From Diphasiastrum complanatum (Eukaryota > Streptophyta > Lycopodiopsida > Lycopodiales > Lycopodiaceae): DNA of 64,000 bases. The notes beneath the pieces are model-generated. The model had not been told where the DNA came from. It worked only from the letters and a program-made list of their open reading frames with translations, and ran no database searches. Shown here in pieces: positions 1-11,600 of this stretch (positions within the stretch are counted from its first letter, which is position 1; every line of letters begins with the position of its first letter). The DNA lies in NCBI GenBank assembly GCA_029204225.1, contig CM055111.1, positions 7,853,099-7,917,098 on the forward strand, read 5' to 3'. The position numbers and the translations under genes are program-made.

Positions 1-1390
1 TCTTTAAAACTTATCCTTGTGGCATGTCTTTATTGTTCATTGCTTTTTGTAGTCAATTGTTTGATCTTATTGAAGCGTGAGCATGATATGGGGTGCAATG
101 TTGCCACTCTATCTCTCAATATTGCTGCTTCCTTTGCTACATCTGCCACAAGGTCTGCATTTCCTCGTTTCCATTTGTCAGTAGACCTATATAACATATT
201 TCTGAAGACCATCTAAGGCAGTGTTATCCAGCTTTTTTCTACTTGATATTTGATTTGTGGGTACTCAACGTAGTGTCCAACATGACATTTGGACCTCAAG
301 TTATGTCCCTGTTTTCAACAGCTTTTTAATTTATATGAAGTTATGATCTATCTAAAGAGCAAAAAGCTTTTCGGTGAGTCAATTGCAAGCTAATAACTAT
401 ACACCTGACATGCTTTGGTTGGAGAGTTTAATAGAGTCCCTTTGGCATAATCTTTCTAGGTATCCCAGTTTTAGCCTCATGGAATGCACCTGAAATTGCA
501 CTCTTAGGTGGTCAAAATTGGTGTTGACTTGGGTGTTCGTGTTTTGTGGATCATTTCTCCAGCTGGAAAATTGAAGGCTTCAGCGATCCATCTGGCTATC
601 TTCTGAAACCTATGATACAAAATCCTCACTCATAGGTTATATCAACCTACCAAAGTGAGCGGATAGTGCTGGGTATGCTTGTTTGAAAGGTTTATGTAGG
701 AGGAACACCACACCTGGATATTCTTAATGTTTAACAACATGGGAGAGAGGTTTCATTGTTCTTTCATAATTCTTGTGAATGCCTAGGAAGCCAAGTTGTT
801 TACAAAGATCAACCATTTATGCTCTTTGTCACCCAAGTGTTAAATCTTGGATGCGCAATTTGTCATGTGCCAAACCCAATCAAATAGTAATAATAATGAA
901 ATTAAAACCACAATCAAGAGAAGTACATAGGATTCATGTTGATATAGCCATAAAATACAAGAGGTCACACATAGAACTACATGAAATCAGCATTAGAATT
1001 AAAGAGTGGAAGCAAATCAATACAAAAGGGAGATGGATTTCATGTGGATTGGGCACATGAGATCTAGCAAGCTCAATTCCCAAGGCTCTCATCACAAAGA
1101 GAAAGCTTAGTTCTCTCCTTTGCAAATAAGCCAAAAGATACCAAAAGTGATGTCTCTTGCCTACTTATATGGCCAAAGAAGAGGTTGATAAAGCACCATA
1201 TTGCCTTTTTTGGCAATAAAATCCTGCATAGAATAGACAAAAGATATCACCACAATATCCTCTTTCATCTACTTCTTCGACATCATGCCACTTTGATGAT
1301 TCATCCAATTCCCTTGGATTCATGTTCTTTCCATGTATTTGGCTCTTTTGACTTGAAAATTATTTCTTGTCATTGAATGACCACTTTGCT
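1..1390. other. No gene resolved
   Basis: No supported gene. A short open stretch on the minus strand (about 212 to 30) would give a charged, coiled-coil-like peptide containing NADLVADVAKEAAILRDRV. It follows a possible acceptor (TATATAG), but no domain is recognised and no partner exon was found. The rest is AT-rich and full of stops in all frames. Confidence 0.3.
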
Positions 1391-3339
1391 ATTCAATCCA
1401 AATGCTTCTATAATAACTATCAGTTTGGCATTTGGGATATTAACATCTCACATGGAAAAATTATCAACGTGATCAAAACCCAATATAGAAATCATTGATT
1501 TTGAGTTGATCATTAAACTATTTTGAGTTGTATCACTAAACTATTTCACTATCCGTTCCCATTTTTCCTTCTAAAGTTTGTCTTCACATTGGATAGCCAA
1601 TTGCATCAAATATTCTAGTGAGATGTTGGCATGGATGTGACTACAATAATCTTGAGCTTCGGTTTGAGTTGATCAGATAGTAATGGACATAAGATGGCTC
1701 ATTCAACAAATAGATTGGATTTAGCACCTTCATGCTCATATTGTACCAAGAAATTGAATCACTTTGTTTCAAAGAACACCATTTCCTGAACTATCTTGAC
1801 CAAGGATTCTAGTGCATTCTCTTTCAAAGTGACTTCAATCCTAGTCTATGGAATCTTGTACACGTTGCCACCAATATCTAATAGATTCCATAAAGTACGA
1901 TGTCACAAAAGTAACTTTGACAACATACATAATAGTCCATGAAACTCAACCATTCACTTATTTCCATTCATTGGTTTTTTCAAACGTAGGGATAGTCAAA
2001 ATACTCTGCAGTTCCTTATTTATGATTAGTGCACAACATATTACTTGTTGTAGACAGTATCCAACATGATATGGATTGTCTTCCATGATTGCTCATAATT
2101 GAGGCTCAAATCCATGCATGTAGCACACCACATTAGTCTTCTCGATTGGAAATTGAAAACATTCAGCTATTTTTTGAACTACATATTATATTCTTCAATG
2201 ATACATGTTTTTCGAATGAAGTACCATCTGTGAAATAATTCTCGTCAAGAGGCTTCAATAGTCTTTTGTCGGAATGGTAACCAACAATTTCTCGAACTTG
2301 CGAATGTTTCATATTCCATCCAGTATTGCCAATACCATAGTGGCTATTACATTTATCACCAAGAGAGTTATTAATACTTCTATACAAATCAATGCATTGG
2401 ATAGAAGATGATGATTTCTCTTGTTGCGGAACTGAATTCAAGTACTGCAAAGAGTGTTGGCTATGTGGATCATAATGATGTTTCGATCAATGCAAATCTA
2501 GCTCATCATCACTATCACTACTATAACACCACCAGGTTATGTTGATTCATTTGGTAAACTTGTTGATCATCATAATTATCAAAATGCTTTTCACGTTGTT
2601 CCATATAGTCTCCATATGACATGTTATCTCATAGTCACAATTAGATTGATTTTTATTTAGAATCACTGTCATATTCATGGTCAGAATTAGGATTAGGGGA
2701 ATCAAGCTTTGGAGTCTATGGATTCTGTGGGCTAAAGGTCCACCAAGTGGAATACAAAGGATAGAAGAAATAGTGTTTTTAGAGCAATAAGAAAAGTCCA
2801 ATGTAGAAGGAAATCAACTCTTAAGAAGCTTTGTAAGCTTTATAGGCTTTGTAAGCTCTCCACCCACTTGAACTCAAAGTTAATATGATGAGTGAAGGTA
2901 TGCTCAATAAGAATTTAATATCAATGAATCGTGATTTTAAGATACTTGAATGAACATTGTATAAATGTAATATAGCATCAATGTTATTCCCAAGCTGTAG
3001 ATCATATCAAAGGGAGCAATTGTGCTTTTTACAACATTCAAATCCGAGTTCAATTAGAGACGTTATAGAGGTTTGAAGGTGATAAGGAAATCAAAAGGGA
3101 ACTAACTTAGAAAAAGGAGGCACTTAAAAATTAATAATAAAAAATTAAGTAATGATGACAGACATATTGATCACGATATTTAGCTCATCAAACTGAGCAC
3201 TTTTGGTTTTTATAGTACTGGAGTCCGATATCAAATAAAAGAGTTATGAAGCTTTAGAGATGATAAAAAAAAATCAAAATGCAACTAACTTAAGGAAGTG
3301 GGGTTTAAGAAAAAAATTTAAAACTAAATTTGATAAACT
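1391..3339. other. AT-rich decayed sequence, no gene resolved
   Basis: Stops are frequent in every frame. The longest open piece is a 95-codon minus-strand frame at 2,163-2,450 with no recognisable motif. It lies just upstream of a gypsy RT relic but reads on the opposite strand. It may be old retroelement debris; nothing firmer can be said. Confidence 0.25.
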
Positions 3340-4370
3340 TTGACACAGTCTTAAGTATCCTTTGAGAATACAAATTGTTTGCAAAAGTCACCAAATGTGA
3401 ATTCACTCGCGATGAGGTGGAATACTTGGGACACATTGTGTCACATGAAGGAATCAAGGTGCATGAAAAGAAGGTTGTAGTAATCAAGAACTGGAAAGAA
3501 CTAGAAATCACCCAGCAATGCCAGAGAATTAAGAGGATTTCTAGGTCAGCATCCTCTTATAAAATGTTCATTCAGATCTTTTCAAAAGTTGCAACACTGT
3601 TTACTCATCTCTTGAGGAAAGATAAATTTGAATGGAATGAAGAGACTCAAATGTCTTTCGAAGCCCTAAAGGATTTGTTGGTAACGGCTCCCTTACTGGT
3701 GCAACCTAATTTCAATTTACCTTTCATGGTTACAGTGGACGCCAGTGGTTCAGGATTAGGAGCTACTTTGAGTCAAGTAGATGGAGTCATTCCCTACGAA
3801 AGTAGGAAACTTATTGATTCATAAGCATCATATCCTACTCATGATTAAGTTTATTGTTACAGTCATCTTCAAGTGTTGGACATAGTGGAATGTTGAAGAA
3901 ATATCAAACAATCAAGAGGCTATTTAAATGGGATGGTATGAAGAAGACAATATATACATATGTGCAAGATGTCAAGTGAATAAGGTGGAACATGTCAAGC
4001 AACCAGGTTTCTTGCACCCACTATCCATTCCTATACAATGTTGGACAAAAGTATTAGTATGGATTTTATACCTTCCTTGCCTTCAACATCTGGGGGTTAT
4101 GATGGTATCTATGTGGTAGTGGATAAGGCTTACAAAGTATGCACATTTCTTACCTTATAAAACTATTGACAGTGCAGCTCAAATAGCCCAAATATTTTTG
4201 AAGAACGTCTTCAAATTACATGGAATACCAAAGGAGATAGTAAGTGATAGAGATGGAAAATTCATTTCCAAATTTTGGAAGATCTTACTGGAGAAGTGAG
4301 GCACTAAACTGTGTTTAAGTACATCATTTCATCCATAAATTGATGGACAAATGGAAAGGGTTAATCAGTA
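3340..4370 (+). pseudogene. Ty3/gypsy pol relic: RT C-terminus, RNase H, integrase
   Basis: Remains of a Ty3/gypsy polyprotein. An open frame at 3,375-3,824 carries the end of the RT domain (AKVTKCEF, then YLGHIVSHEGIKV), the connector, and the start of RNase H (VTVDASGSGLGATLSQ). After a stop the integrase can be followed through several frames: a zinc-binding part with HSGMLKKY near 3,880 and CARCQVNK near 3,960-3,985, the core start VVVDKAYKV near 4,110, GIPKEIVSDRDGKF near 4,220-4,265 with the second catalytic Asp, and DGQMERVN near 4,345. At least four frameshifts or stops show that it is dead. The upstream RT, gag and LTRs are missing. In a live element the protein would copy element RNA and insert the cDNA. 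Family assignment is firm; lineage is not resolved. Confidence 0.85.
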
Positions 4371-4384
4371 TGAAGTCACAATTG

Positions 4385-4660
4385 ATCTAGAGCTCAGCTA
4401 TGAAAGCATCACATAAGCAAGACTTAACCCTAGAAAGCAGGAAAGAGAGAGATTAAGGAGACTAAAGAGAGAGATCAATATCATCAACTGAATAGAAATT
4501 GACACAGATTCCTTTCTTATAGCCCAAAGGAAGCCCTAAAAGGAAGCTTCTAGTGGAAAGGGCCCAACTAGGAGGGATAATAGTGCGCCCTCCAAGAAGG
4601 CCCCCACTCTCCAGTAATATGTCCAAATAATTGAAGAAGATATCATTCACAATTCACTAA
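4385..4660 (+). repeat. Interspersed repeat, copy A (LINE-tail-like)
   Basis: This stretch resembles 11,205-11,600, which follows the LINE segments, and more weakly 17,740-18,000. Shared landmarks in the same order are AGAAAGCAGGA, GAGAGATTAAG-type purine runs, ATCATCAACTGAATA, then AATAGTGCGCC and GGCCCCCACT. Because copy B sits directly downstream of LINE coding sequence, this is probably a 5'-truncated LINE end or a SINE sharing that tail. Alignment by eye only. Confidence 0.5.
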
Positions 4661-5397
4661 CCTTTGATGAGTGGCTCTCTTCCTTTGGGAGGTTTTTAAC
4701 AATTGGTAGTGTTCACTCAAAAAATTTGACATTGGAAAGGTACAAACTCATAGATAAACCACTTTGCGAAAATCACAAAATTACAAGCGAAGTGGTGATC
4801 GAACCCACCACAACTACAAACCAAACCAAGCGTTTTGACGATTGGCTACATTGGTGTCAACTTAGCACATAGATTACCAAGATAGTTCTAAAAGAATGTC
4901 TTTCATCGAATCCACATTCTTGTAGCATGGGGATTCTCACCCTTATTTTTAATTGGAAAATTTGTGTATCTTTTTAACTTTGTTAAATGAAGATATAGCT
5001 TTACTTCCTTCTTGTTAAGAATACTTATTGTTCTTCCATGAGAAGCTAGTATGCACTTGCATGCCTCTCCACATATGTATTTTCTCTCCCTTTCTTATCA
5101 AAACCATATTTCCTTGTATTATCCTTCTCTTGCCAATAATATTGATTTGCTAAAGTGATTATTGGTCATGAGGTAATTTGCATCACATGATCTCATGGAA
5201 CTAGAAATGTTCATTCTCCACAACTTAAAGCTCTATTAATCAAAAGGAAATTGGCATACTTCTCTTAAAATAGTTGGGAATTTTCTGAATTATGTTAAAA
5301 TCAAATTCTATGTAAGGTTAATTGTTGAATAAGGCTGATATTGGTGCTTAAGCTTCACTTGAAAATAGTTTAACATTAGTTCCTTTGCTGCATGTAG
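4661..5397. other. No feature seen
   Basis: AT-rich sequence without a usable open frame or recognisable repeat. It ends in a pyrimidine-rich tract and TGTAG that could be the acceptor of the candidate exon that follows. Confidence 0.3.
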
Positions 5398-5474
5398 TTA
5401 AATGACAAGTGTGATCCAGCTATTCTAGCAGAGCTTCGATCCGAACTACATAGTGTCACAGAAGATGTTTTCAA
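5398..5474 (+). CDS. Candidate isolated exon, function unknown
   Basis: A 77-bp segment bounded by a good plant acceptor (TTCCTTTGCTGCATGTAG) and a consensus donor (GTAAGT). Only one frame is open, and it gives a peptide of 25 residues plus two bases that includes CDPAILAELRSELHSVTEDV. The composition looks protein-like (alternating acidic and aliphatic residues, helical) and unlike the surrounding junk. I do not recognise the family. The exit phase (2) does not match the entry phase of the first visible WD40 exon at 18,098, so it cannot splice directly to that gene. It may be an exon of an unrelated or longer gene, or chance. Confidence 0.25.
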
Positions 5475-6682
5475 GTAAGTGAAGCCTTTTTGTGATACAA
5501 ACTTTCATGCATCACACGACTCCACCTTGATTTTAATTGATTGTCATTCGTAAAAACAATAAGGTAAGCTCATTGAAATCTCTCGTTTGAATACATAGAG
5601 AGATTATTAGGGTTTAAACATTTGTGAGTATGCTCAAATATATTGTTCTATGAGTTATGCTAAACAATAAGCTTGAAAAAGTGATCTAAGTGTGTTGTTT
5701 CATTAGAGAGATACTATATAGTCTCCGCTGGATTTTGATGTGAAAGGAAAGCATGAATAAAGCATGCTTTGTTTTCTGAATAGTGTTCCTTATATTGAGC
5801 CTAGATTATGGTGATTTTTGGCACTTCTTGGCATGTGTGCTACCTTTACATTTTCATTGTCTAATTTAAAATGACACTAGACGGTTTATAGTCATGGCTG
5901 AGGGCTAGCTTGTAAGAAGCTGGAGAAACAAGTTGACTATCTAACTATGTTGGGGCATGAGGGTGGTTTTCAGTTGATACATGCAACTTACATCTCGGAT
6001 TATTTCCGTACTACTTATTTGTCATTTCATCATATGATAAAGTTTTGATTGTTACTCTACTAGCGCATTCACTACAACACTTTTTTTTTTACGTACTCAT
6101 ATGCATATCTCAATTGTGAAATGCTCCAACACGTAAGATCGTTCTTTGCATATAAATATCTAGTCAAGTCATCATTTGGATGTTTGTGTAAGTAAGCAAT
6201 CGTACAGATTGCTTAGTGTAGTCGACCATACAAATTGTACGAATAGATGACTATAGCAGTATAGTGTTCATCACCAACTTCTTGTACTATAGTTTATTAG
6301 AGTAGATTTAGGGACTATGTACTTAATGGGATAATTGATTGATCAAAAGGATTGGTCGTTTAGATTTATTTTGGGTTTGTCGGTGACCACCTCAAGGACC
6401 ACAATAGCTACTTTGATGGTTGAGTTAACCACAAAATTTGTTGAGTTAATGCCTTTCAGGGGGGAAAAGCCATTTGTATTAGTCAAAATTGAGTTATTTA
6501 CATGTGGGAGAACATGATTCTCTCTCGCTTATCTCATTTCATGCTTATACATGAGTTCTCTTGGGTTCATCTATCCATTGGTGCACAATAGTGATGATAT
6601 CTTGCAATCTTGTGTGTAGAATGCAATTTATTTTATGGATTGGATCCTGTGAAATATAGTACCTTACTGTTATTGTACGCAG
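5475..6682. other. No feature seen
   Basis: AT-rich, without supported coding sequence. A 60-codon frame at 6,335-6,517 has no motif and is treated as chance. Confidence 0.3.
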
Positions 6683-7142
6683 ACTATGCATCATATTTGT
6701 TGTTGATGCATTGATTAGACATGCACTAATTGGGAGCCATACTGAACCATCTAAAATCATAACAAACTATACTGAACCATAGCAACTCATAGAAAAGCAT
6801 CAGAAGGAACTATGCTCATCAAACCATTAGAAGACCTGTGCTCATCACATTGTGTTATGTGGAGGCCTTTTGCAAAACGTCAAAGTTGTGGATATCTAGA
6901 CCCAAAACGCCCTATGCATCATATCTGGTGCTGATGCACTGATTAGACATGCACTAATTGGGAGCCATACTGAACCATCTAAAATGATAACAAACTGTAC
7001 TGAACCATAGCAATTTATAGCAAAGCATCAAAGGAACTATGCTCATCAAACCATCAAAAGGCTTGTGCTCATCACACTGTCATGAAGAAGCCATACTGAC
7101 CCATCTAAAGTCATAACAAACTATACTGAACAATAGCAACTC
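6683..7142. repeat. Tandem duplication of about 229 bp, 2.2 copies
   Basis: Copy 1 starts at 6,683 with CTATGCATCATAT and copy 2 at 6,912 with the same word. Both continue through ATTAGACATGCACTAATTGG, GAGCCATACTGAACCATC, and CTATGCTCATCAAACCAT. A third, partial and more diverged copy begins at about 7,090 (GCCATACTGACCCATC). No reading frame crosses the copies. It looks like a local tandem duplication that has diverged by scattered substitutions. Confidence 0.85.
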
Positions 7143-7642
7143 ACAACCAGTGAATTTGTCGGAAACCCAGTTTATAGGAAAACCAACAAAGTATAGCATT
7201 TCTTTTTGTTTTTAATATTTAGAATGTAAGAGTAAATATCCTCTTTTGCTTGGAATACTTGTCCCATTTGACATTTCCAAGACTAACAAAATTCGTCCAC
7301 ATCTTGGATCATACCATTTACTTATATCATTTATGGTTTCTAATCTTGCAAGTTGACCCACCATTCGGGTATATTCGGTTTTTTGTTTGATGATGTAAAG
7401 GGCTTGCTGACCACAATGAATGATGGTAGGTCCCTAAGTACTACTTACTAGGCTAGCTAGTGAATTTTTACCATGGTTGACAAGATGTAAGGAATATTCC
7501 AAATAATGTTCATTTGTTCCAATTAATATTTGGGTGCCATTTCTGCCTTTTTGTTCAAATTTGTTGCTTGAATTTTACATTGTATCTATCCTAAGCTTCC
7601 CTTCATGCCTCCAAAAGAAATATTTTCCTTAAAAGTACCTTT
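7143..7642. other. No feature seen
   Basis: AT-rich, with no open frame or repeat recognised. Confidence 0.3.
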
Positions 7643-8029
7643 ATGTTCCTACACGCCACTATTAAAGAAAATGAGCAAACAATGTCACCTTATGGCTATT
7701 CAAACTTGAAGTTTTTGTCTCAAACTCAAAAAAGCTTGTATGATGGTTGTTGTAGAATGCCTTACTTTGGGATTTTACATAGGTATGATGTTAACTATAT
7801 TGAGGAAAGTATGGGATGGAGTTTGCAAATACAATCGTGTGCAAAAATGGCTCGTATGGGGCTAGCGACAATACAATCTCAAGGCGATTGCAATCAAAAG
7901 GGACGAGTTGACCCTTTATTGATGTTCGAAGGTAGTTATCACTCCCCATACTATGTGATTGAAGTACAAATTACGGCCTATCTTCTACTAAATGTTTTGC
8001 CGATCTCAATCTTGAAGTATAAAGGGTAA
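7643..8029 (+). CDS. Unidentified 128-codon ORF
   Basis: ATG at 7,643 to a TAA just before a poly-A run at about 8,029. The peptide has no signal sequence. It contains MARMGL followed by QSQGDCNQKGRVDPLLMFEG, which faintly recalls a decayed G-patch segment of the kind seen in some plant gypsy gag-pol proteins (MGY...GQG.G....G...P). That link is weak and I would not assign a function. No exon structure or partner gene is visible. It may be chance or a retroelement remnant. Confidence 0.2.
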   Translation: MFLHATIKENEQTMSPYGYSNLKFLSQTQKSLYDGCCRMPYFGILHRYDVNYIEESMGWSLQIQSCAKMARMGLATIQSQGDCNQKGRVDPLLMFEGSYHSPYYVIEVQITAYLLLNVLPISILKYKG

Positions 8030-8092
8030 AAAAAAAAAAATACCCATGCTTTATTAGCTTTTTGTTTTGTTGTTATAACATATGATTTCTAG

Positions 8093-8276
8093 CATGTTGT
8101 GAAAAGTCATTTTGGGACAACTCATGTTGGGAATTTAGCGGAGCATATTTTTGTAATAACATCAAAGAGCTGTGTGAGAAAATTGATGTGACATACATTG
8201 ATGATGGTGAGTGCAGGGCTTTATGCAACAGATTCATACCATGGTCATCAGAATACAATATTTGCCTTGTCATTTG
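8093..8276 (+). CDS. Candidate cysteine-rich exon, function unknown
   Basis: An open frame of 72 codons (8,086-8,304) contains a segment with an acceptor-like end (GATTTCTAG at 8,092) and a donor (GTATGC at 8,277). The peptide is rich in Cys and Trp (for example CEKSFWDNSCWEFSGAYFC and later DDGECRALCNRFIPWSSEY). That is not what random AT-rich DNA gives. No domain is recognised. It reads in the same direction as the candidate exon at 5,398, but the phases do not join directly. Confidence 0.25.
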
Positions 8277-8304
8277 GTATGCCTTCTCATACACTACTGT
8301 ATGA

Positions 8305-9321
8305 AACATGTTTTGTGAGGGAATCATGCATTTTTATGTTTTTTTCATTTTCTTGTAGATGTTAAGCTACAATGGTTAGATAGTTACAATTGTAATCATG
8401 GATTGTAATATCAGTTAAAGCATGATGACTATTAATGACCTGCAATTTGTTTCCTTCTCAAATGATGCAATTCTTTCCTCACCAATTCTTCAACAATCTT
8501 TGTCCATAAGGATGTTCTACATTTGGAATCCCAAATACTATAATTGATGCCATCTGGCTTGCTAGCTTCAGGCAATACAGATTCATTTAGACTAGACATG
8601 TCTACTTTCTTGGAGAGAGAAAATACATTACAAAGGGTTTTAGCTCAAGCTAGGGTGAAAGATAAATATTGCAATTAAGAGAGCTATATAGCTTTGTAGG
8701 ACTTTAAGAGAGTTTTCTAGCCATGCTAGTAGCTTTGATAGAACATTCTCCTCTTAGAAGTGCGCCGTTTTGGAAGCTTGCTGATTTTTAGAACCGTCTA
8801 TAACATTGGCCCAAATGGATGGATCTTGATGTAGCCTTCTTCCTTGCTTGATGCTAATTCTATTGATGTGTAATATTATTGGTATTTTCTTCTCCTTTGC
8901 AAGATCTCCAAAGTTGACTGCCTCCAAATTGATGTCACCTGAAGTTTCTAAAGGATCAAGTAGAAATCACAATCTTTGGCTCCAAATAGTTTCCTTAGGA
9001 TGTAAGGAATCTACTATGCCTTGTTTCACTAGAATCTAATAAGAGATGAGAGAGTTCTAAGAAAAAGATGCAATTCGTGGCTAGTGAATTCAAAATGAGA
9101 GTGAAAACTGTAAAGTACAGCCAAAGGCCAAGCGCCAGAATCAACTTCTTAAGTTGAGCTGTATGCTGAATTTGTTGCAAAATGCAAGTAGATCAAGTAT
9201 CATTCATGAGGATACATGAAACACAAAGTAAAGATCACTTTCATTCATCAAAATGGTGATTCATACAAAGAGATAGCTTGCTGGAATTTCTACTACAGCA
9301 AGGGATGAACTCAAAAATCAG
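8305..9321. other. No gene resolved
   Basis: AT-rich. No supported open frame. The last 200 bases precede the LINE and may belong to its 5' end or to the target. Confidence 0.3.
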
Positions 9322-9381
9322 CTTCTCCTACCTCTCCCACCCCCTCGCTGCCTTCTCCTACCTCTCCCACCGCCTCGCTGG
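9322..9381. repeat. 30-bp tandem duplication in LINE 5' region
   Basis: Two adjacent 30-bp units begin with CTTCTCCTACCTCTCCCAC and differ at about two positions. They lie in the unusually C-rich 5' region of the LINE, whose composition contrasts sharply with the AT-rich flank. Confidence 0.85.
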
Positions 9382-9646
9382 CTCTTCCCACCCACGCTCC
9401 TTCTCTCCCTTTCACCTCCTCGCTGGACACTACTGGAGCTATGCAGCAGTACGTAGTCAGCCCCCTGCCCTCTTCTCTGCCTGCTGAGGCAGCGCTGGCT
9501 GCCCATCAGGCAGTCAGCCCCACACCCGCCCCCCCCCTCCCCCTCTTCTTCGGCCCTCTACTCCCTCCTTGTTCTCCTGCTCCCTCTCATTTCCTAAAGA
9601 AGCCTACTCCCCTACGAAGGCATGTGAACAGTACCTTCTTTCTTGC

Positions 9647-10298
9647 ATGGAGCAGATTACATTGGAATTTAGCTATCAAAGGATTGAAATGGGTCAAATG
9701 AAAACCACAATACAAGCTACGGCAATCGAGAAGCAGACTATGATTGTCCGGATCATCTCTTTGGAAGAGGCCTTAAGCAGAAAAGAAGAACTAGCTAGCA
9801 TCACCAACACAAAGATCCAAGAATTGGAGGAACGGATTGAGCAATATAAGGCGGAGACCAAAACATGGGCCTCTCTATTCAAAGAAGACGACAAAGAAGG
9901 TACACATACCTTCAATAGCGTCATCTCAGCCACCATATTCGAAGAAGAAATGCTGAAGTATAAGAAGTCTATGAATGTTCGGGTGCGACGAATTGAAGAT
10001 ACTAAAATAAGGCTCCAAGTACGAAAGCAACCAGTTTTCTCACAGATACACTTTCCCGCCATCACAACGGAATGGAAAGAGCGTGGAGAATTAAAAGAGA
10101 TCCATCCATACTCATCATACGGTTCACGGGAATAGAGGAGCGGCAAGCTGTCCTTAGCCTAGGGCTAGGCTGAGAGGTACCCTTGTCTTCATGGATGATG
10201 ATCTCACACCGATGCAAGTTGCCGAAAGGAGAAAGGTTTTCAGCGAAGCCAAAGCATTGGGCAAAAGGGTGGTTTATCGGGATGGTAAGGCCCGATAA
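9647..10298 (+). pseudogene. LINE ORF1-like protein, coiled coil
   Basis: From the first in-frame ATG at 9,647 an open frame runs to 10,135 (about 162 residues). It has a heptad-like stretch rich in Glu, Lys, Ile and Leu (ISLEEALSRKEELASI, then KIQELEERIEQYKAE), typical of the trimerising coiled coil of L1-type ORF1 proteins, which coat the element RNA. A second short frame, 10,191-10,298, starts MDDDLTPMQVAERRKVF and ends GKRVVYRDGKAR. It resembles the conserved C-terminal part of plant LINE ORF1 proteins in a shifted frame. Stops between the two show decay. The frame can be extended upstream without an ATG. Function is inferred from architecture, not from a database match. Confidence 0.55.
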
Positions 10299-10375
10299 AT
10301 TGACCCTCAGAAATCTGAGCCTTAGGTATTTGGGCCCCCAGACTTAGGAGCGATTCGGGGGCCCTCACAAAACCA

Positions 10376-11190
10376 TTGCGGTTGAGTTTATGGAACTGCA
10401 ATGGTATCCATTCTTCAGCTACAATAGGAGATTTTAGAGATTTTTGTGTCACAAGGGATATCCTTATACTTACAAAGACACATGAGAGTCCCGAGAGAGG
10501 ACTTCCTTGCATTGAGGGATTTTGCTGGCTTTCTACTTGCCGGGGGACGACGAGGGCACTGACTGGTCGCGGTTTAGGTGGTGTTGCTTGCTTGTTTTGA
10601 GACTCTCTCCAGCCGTGGGTCGAGCTACTATACACTGACGAGCAGGCTCGCTATATTTGGATCAGGTTGAACCACAGGTTGATGGAGTTAGATCGTGACA
10701 TATTCATGGCTATTTGTTATTTCCCACTAGAGACATTAGCTTTCACCTCAGAGGAGTCACCTTTCATGGATATTTCATCGGACATTATCAAATATGAGGA
10801 TCGAGGATATATTCTTCTAGCGGGGAACTTCAATGCCAGGACTGGGTCTAGGCAAACGGAGTTTCACAGAGCAGCAAATGATCCACAGCGGATACATGCA
10901 CTTGATTTGGATGATCTTGGTTTATACGGCGATCAGCGGATGCAGTGGGTGCAGTTACATCATATGGGGAGCAGATGCTTCTGTTGGGCGAGGCTCATGG
11001 ATTGGCCATTTATAATGGCCTTCTTTAGCTACCAGGCTTTGGTGACTACACGTGCTTCCCACATAGTGGAGGACATAGCGTCGTCGACTATTTCATGGGT
11101 TCATCGTCTCTCCTTCTCTCCATTTCATCCTTCTCTGTATACCGCACCACTCTTTGTGATCATTCATATCTTTCACTCTCTGTCGGTCAT
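10376..11190 (+). pseudogene. LINE apurinic/apyrimidinic-like endonuclease remnant
   Basis: The N-terminal endonuclease signature LSLWNCNGI is at about 10,380, followed by CVTRDILILTKTHES (the Glu-containing strand) and a glycine-rich GRGLGGVACLF. A frameshift leads into the frame 10,667-11,194 with AICYFPLE, GYILLAGNFNARTG (the family's G-D-F-N motif, here with Asn for Asp), and later pieces matching a target-binding loop. In active elements this domain nicks target DNA to prime reverse transcription. The N-for-D change and frameshifts make it inactive. The C-terminal part and the whole RT are absent. Confidence 0.65.
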
Positions 11191-11204
11191 CTAGTTACAA
11201 ACCA

Positions 11205-11600
11205 AGATTCACTATCTATGCTAGAAAGCAGGACTTAAGCTAGAAAGCAAGAAGAGAGAATGCTTAAGGGGGCTAAAGAGGAGCAATCATCATCAATTGA
11301 ATAAAGGAATACAATGTTTCCCTACATATACCCTCTCTCTGAATCAAATAGAGGATTCAAAAAAGGGAGGGAATAGGATTTGGAGAGAAAATAGTGCGCC
11401 TTCCCAATAGGAGGACCCCCACTCCAAATCAACGTGACCAAGTCCTAAAAATATGAGCAAATAGGGCCTAAGGCCAGTGTATGAATAAAAAGGGTCCTTA
11501 GGCCTACTTATGCATAATAACAAATAAAAGAATGGACGCGGCGAATGTAATGAGCCAAGTCCATAACTCTTCCCTGCAGAAAAAAAAAGCCCTCCACCAG
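11205..11600 (+). repeat. LINE 3' tail, copy B of an interspersed repeat
   Basis: Directly downstream of the endonuclease remnant. It has the landmarks AGAAAGCAGGACTTAAG, ATCATCATCAATTGAATAA, AATAGTGCGCC and GGACCCCCACT, shared with 4,385-4,660. It ends near an A-run at about 11,580. Confidence 0.55.

Larger units (their letters stand above)
9322..11600 (+). mobile_element. LINE (L1-like), RT-less derivative
   Basis: The order is a GC- and CT-rich 5' region, an ORF1-like coiled-coil segment, an apurinic endonuclease segment, and a 3' tail. This is the order of a plant L1-type non-LTR retrotransposon. No reverse transcriptase motifs (YADD-type box) are found between the endonuclease remnant and the tail, so a large internal part is missing. 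A short A-run occurs near 11,580-11,588, close to the presumed end. No clean target duplication was identified. The element cannot move by itself and is at least two frameshifts decayed. Confidence 0.7.

Noticed and set aside
7643-8029. G-patch protein
   Set aside because: Only a vague resemblance; the key glycines are mostly absent.
9318-9506. Arg/Gly-rich minus-strand ORF
   Set aside because: Antisense of the CT-rich LINE 5' region; RGG-like repeats come from CCTCTCCC words.
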